From NCBI GenBank assembly GCA_902796745.1, contig CADBQC010000075.1:1-8548 (forward strand): a DNA stretch of 8,548 nucleotides, given 5' to 3'. A program made the translations under genes and the position numbers. This document shows positions 5,824 through 8,548 of the stretch, piece by piece. Origin of the DNA: an uncultured Pseudomonadota bacterium. GTDB lineage: Bacteria > Pseudomonadota > Alphaproteobacteria > RUG11792. The notes under the pieces were generated by a model, which saw nothing but the letters and a program-made list of their open reading frames with translations, was not told the DNA's origin and ran no database searches. The stretch's first letter is position 1. Each line of letters opens with the position of its first letter.

Positions 5824-7422
5824 TCACACAATAATTTCTTTATTTTTCTGCTTTCGCATATAGTAGGCAATCACTGACTTCGTAAGTGAAAATGTCGTAA
5901 ATAGCGATATAACAGTTCCAAGTGCTAACGTTACAGCAAATCCGCGAATTGGCCCTGAACCAAATTCATATAGCACAATTGAACCGATTAGGGTTGTCAA
6001 GTTCGAATCGATTATTGTCATCATTGCCAACTTGTATCCTTGAGATATTGCCATTGTCGCTTTTATTCCAATCCTAACTTCCTCACGTATGCGCTCATAT
6101 ATCAAAACATTTGCATCAACCGCAGTTCCAATTGTCAATGCTATACCGGCAATACCTGGCAAAGTCAGCGTCGCTCCTAGCAATGTTAAACAAGCAAACA
6201 ACAAGGTTATATTCATGAATATAGCTATGACGGAAAACAGTCCGAAAATACCATATGACGCAATCATAAATATCGCCACAAAAAAGAAAGCACACATAGT
6301 TGCATTCTTTCCAGCATTTATGGAGTCCGTTCCAAGGCTTGGGCCAACATTCCTTTCCTCGACAACATTAAGTGGAGCTGGCAATGAACCAGCACGTAGT
6401 AATAACGCTAACTCCGTTGCTTCCTCCATAGTAAAGTTTCCAGTAATCTGAGCATTTCCGTCATTTAACACAGCCTGAAAAACCGGAGCACTGAGTACTT
6501 TTCCATCCAAAACCATGGCAAATTGCTTGTGGAGGTATTTTGCCGATAACTCTGCAATTTTTCGAGTTCCATCAATTGCATCGAATTTTATTGACACAGC
6601 TGGCAAACCAGTTCGCGAATCCATTGAAACTTGCGCATCTACAAGCGATTTACCTGTAAGCGATATTTGTTTTTTTATCGGCACATAATACACCACGCCA
6701 TTGCCTTTATCCTCTGGCAAATAAATAACCCCCGGTTTTTTCGGAAGATTTACTTTCTGATTCGTCTTGGCAGGGATTGTTTCCATGGTTTCATCAACTC
6801 CATGGAAGGTTAGCACAGCGGTTTTTCCAAGCAACCTTTTAACTTCTGCAGGATCTTCAACTCCAGGAAGTTGAAGGACTATCCTATCAGTTCCCTGTCG
6901 CAAAATTGTCGGTTCTTTTGTCCCAGTCTCATCAATTCTGTGACGTATTACTTCTATTGATTCCCCAACAATTCTCTTTGAAAATTCATCCATAAATTTC
7001 TGCGTAATTACTGCAGTTATCTCCGAACCAGCTACGGTTATATCGAGTTCACTTTCAATTTTATTCAATATCTTCTTAACGTCCTTTGCGTCATTCTCAT
7101 CCTTTAACGAGATATATATTACTGATTTCTCTCCACGGGTTTGTATGTTCAGTTTTGAATATTTGATGTTTTGCTTTCGTAGCTGTTTTCTCGCCTCATC
7201 CAATATGCTTTCTTGACGCTCACGCTTTACAGATTCCAAATCAACTTCCAACTGAATATGAGAACCACCACGCAGTTCGAGACCTAAATTCACGGTATGT
7301 TGCAAAAATTTCGGTAACTTATCGTAAGTTGCCTGATCAACAATAGACGGAAATGCGAACAACAATCCCAAAAGACAAATTGTTAAAGTAGTTATAACTC
7401 TAACTTTCGATACAACTAACAT
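5824..7422 (-). CDS. secD: Protein translocase subunit SecD
   Basis: A 532-residue inner-membrane RND-type protein that works with SecF and YajC on the SecYEG translocon. It has one N-terminal helix (about 7-25), the LGLELRGGSH motif (46-55, with Glu where many relatives have Asp), and a large periplasmic domain containing VIRHRIDETGTKEPTILRQG and the QLPGVEDP stretch typical of SecD P1. The DGKVLSAPVFQ and LLLRAGSLPAPL segments come before a C-terminal five-helix block. VDANVLIYERIREE at 435-448 carries the membrane Asp expected for proton transfer. Length is close to usual. The ATG is preceded by AAGGAG at 7435-7430, with seven bases of spacing, 18 bases after yajC. Confidence 0.97.
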   Translation of the reverse strand: MLVVSKVRVITTLTICLLGLLFAFPSIVDQATYDKLPKFLQHTVNLGLELRGGSHIQLEVDLESVKRERQESILDEARKQLRKQNIKYSKLNIQTRGEKSVIYISLKDENDAKDVKKILNKIESELDITVAGSEITAVITQKFMDEFSKRIVGESIEVIRHRIDETGTKEPTILRQGTDRIVLQLPGVEDPAEVKRLLGKTAVLTFHGVDETMETIPAKTNQKVNLPKKPGVIYLPEDKGNGVVYYVPIKKQISLTGKSLVDAQVSMDSRTGLPAVSIKFDAIDGTRKIAELSAKYLHKQFAMVLDGKVLSAPVFQAVLNDGNAQITGNFTMEEATELALLLRAGSLPAPLNVVEERNVGPSLGTDSINAGKNATMCAFFFVAIFMIASYGIFGLFSVIAIFMNITLLFACLTLLGATLTLPGIAGIALTIGTAVDANVLIYERIREEVRIGIKATMAISQGYKLAMMTIIDSNLTTLIGSIVLYEFGSGPIRGFAVTLALGTVISLFTTFSLTKSVIAYYMRKQKNKEIIV

Positions 7423-7440
7423 AACATTGCTCCTTCTCTA

Positions 7441-7899
7441 TTACTCCTTATGAGATACCTTTTTCGATGCCGGGCGTTTGGTAACTGTTTTTTTACCTGG
7501 TTGAGCAAGATCTGTTATCGGACTATCTCCCACTTTCGTGTCAGACGCAACTACAGGCTCATCTCCTTTTGTATACGTGCCGGCTTTTTCTGGATTTGCC
7601 ATGATGTTAGAAATTGCAGACTTAACAAACTTGCAATGTACTCCGCTCGCGATTTCTAGTATAACTTCATGTTCATTTACAACTTTAGAAACCGTTGCAA
7701 TAATACCACTATTAGTGACAACCTTATCACCCTTTTTGATGGATGCTATAAGCTCTTGATGCTGTTTCTGTCGCTTTTGCTGGGGACGTATCAACAAAAA
7801 ATACAAAATCACAATAAACGCAATCATCGGCAAAAAAGCCATTATTCCTCCAGATTGAGTGCTCCCCGCATCAGCAAAGGCATTTGAAATAAAAAACAT
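7441..7899 (-). CDS. yajC: Preprotein translocase subunit YajC
   Basis: A small single-span inner-membrane protein of 152 residues associated with SecDF. The membrane helix is at about 19-38 and ends in the diagnostic LLIRPQQKRQKQHQELIASI stretch, followed by KKGDKVVTNSGIIATV and a small SH3-like beta domain. The C-terminal tail (about 110-152) is a low-complexity Lys/Thr/Pro/Ser extension that makes it longer than the roughly 110-residue E. coli protein. It is the first gene of the minus-strand run. The ribosome binding site is weak (GGAA about ten bases before the ATG). Confidence 0.95.
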   Translation of the reverse strand: MFFISNAFADAGSTQSGGIMAFLPMIAFIVILYFLLIRPQQKRQKQHQELIASIKKGDKVVTNSGIIATVSKVVNEHEVILEIASGVHCKFVKSAISNIMANPEKAGTYTKGDEPVVASDTKVGDSPITDLAQPGKKTVTKRPASKKVSHKE

Positions 7900-7944
7900 T
7901 CTTGATTTCCAGCCAAAAATAAAACTACGTTCAGTCTATCACTC

Positions 7945-7974
7945 ATTGTAAGATTGCGAAAGAGATTTTTAACA
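7945..7974 (-). promoter_or_regulatory. Possible promoter of the yajC-secDF-dapF-tssA run
   Basis: Read on the minus strand, TTGTTA (7974-7969) and TACAAT (7950-7945, five of six consensus bases) are separated by 18 bases. The expected start of transcription lies about 40 bases before the yajC ATG. The -35 match is moderate, so this is a candidate only. Confidence 0.32.
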
Positions 7975-7990
7975 AAACGAGATTTTGAAG

Positions 7991-8004
7991 CGTGTAAATA
8001 CACG
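7991..8004. promoter_or_regulatory. Perfect short palindrome upstream of yajC, possible operator
   Basis: CGTGTAAATACACG has 6-bp perfect inverted arms around two central bases. It lies about 17 bases upstream of the proposed -35 and between the operon and the transposase relic. It could be a protein-binding site, but a 6-bp palindrome in intergenic DNA can also be chance. Confidence 0.25.
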
Positions 8005-8081
8005 ATTTTCGTAATACTGGGGGCAATTTACATACGCACATTAGGGGGTACTCATAATCAAATATAGAGGAGATTGAGAAT

Positions 8082-8548
8082 TTGAATCAGATATGGCAAA
8101 ATAGAGATAAATTTATAGTAAAATGTAGGCATTGCTGGAGCGAACAATTACGTAAAGATGGGGTAGTAAAAGGTAAACAGCGATATAAAAGTAAACGTAC
8201 TACTAGCAAAAATGATAAAAGACACAAATAATGATACTTGGAAGGGGTTGGAATTATGGTATTGAAGAGGCTAGAAGGTGTTCCAAATCCGTTAATAATT
8301 AATAATAAAATGGATCAGAAATTATTCTAAAATTTTAAAGGAATTAATAGCAAAAGCTACAGTTGCAGAAACAATAAAAAACGCCCCAAAACTAGAGATG
8401 GATGAGCTTTTATTATACCGTAATAAATCTTGTTGTTGACAGAAATCAAAACCAAATTCTAGGACATTGGCCTGGATTTTGCAGTGACAGAAACACGAGA
8501 TTTGCGGGCATATAGGCGGTTAGCTCTAAAAATTAAGAAAAAATTTAA
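8082..8548 (+). pseudogene. Decayed IS1-family transposase, cut by the window edge
   Basis: Conceptual translation joins pieces from three frames. Piece 1 (8082-8231) is like the InsA zinc-finger region: VKCRHCWSEQLRKDGVVKGK then QRYK. Its first CxxC is intact, the second pair is lost (YKSKRTTSK), and it stops at TAA. Piece 2 continues in the same frame after TAA and TGA: YLEGVGIMVLKRLEGV. Piece 3 shifts frame near 8302: IIKWIRNYSKILKELIAKA and LEMDELLLY, the first Asp motif of the DDE domain. Piece 4 shifts again at about 8432: VVDRNQNQILG. The last piece shifts once more at about 8508: AYRRLALKIKKKF. The order matches IS1 InsA then InsB (EMDE, then a YDR-like strand, then RxxxxLxxL). With three frameshifts and several stops it cannot make a working transposase. 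The later catalytic residues lie beyond the window. Confidence 0.8.

Noticed and set aside
8018..8060. Two G-runs as a riboswitch or CRISPR-like repeat
   Set aside because: Only two imperfect copies, with no conserved fold or spacer pattern; better explained as IS end remnants.

Overview
The window looks like part of an AT-rich alphaproteobacterial genome, most plausibly a host-associated member of the Holosporales or Rickettsiales type. This is inference. It rests on the low GC outside one insert, the alphaproteobacterial style of yajC-secD-secF, a type VI secretion gene, a decayed transposase, and a palindromic element inserted in frame in a housekeeping gene, a habit best known from Rickettsia and Wolbachia.

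The core is a tightly packed minus-strand run of seven genes, read from 7899 down to 1267: yajC, secD, secF, a MATE-family transporter, a DUF177/YceD-like protein, dapF and a tssA-like gene. Gaps are 18, 15, 28, 8 and 5 bases, then an 8-base overlap, so they are probably co-transcribed. A weak promoter candidate lies upstream of yajC and a hairpin directly follows the tssA stop. YajC, SecD and SecF form the accessory complex of the Sec translocon. DapF makes meso-diaminopimelate for lysine and peptidoglycan. TssA is a structural/assembly factor of type VI secretion. Nothing in the sequence shows that the last four share a pathway with Sec.

The most striking feature is in dapF. A 105-base GC-rich insert (2684-2788, exactly 35 codons) is made of two abutting hairpins, one with perfect 21-bp arms. 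It keeps the frame open and is also open on the opposite strand.

The left part (1-1266) is AT-rich accessory sequence. It holds the edge of an unrecognised minus-strand reading frame, then an exported cysteine-containing protein (320-697). That frame continues through a single TAA into a second frame ending at 1069, so this may be one gene broken by a nonsense mutation. The right edge (8082-8548) is an IS1-like transposase relic with several frameshifts and stops, running off the window.
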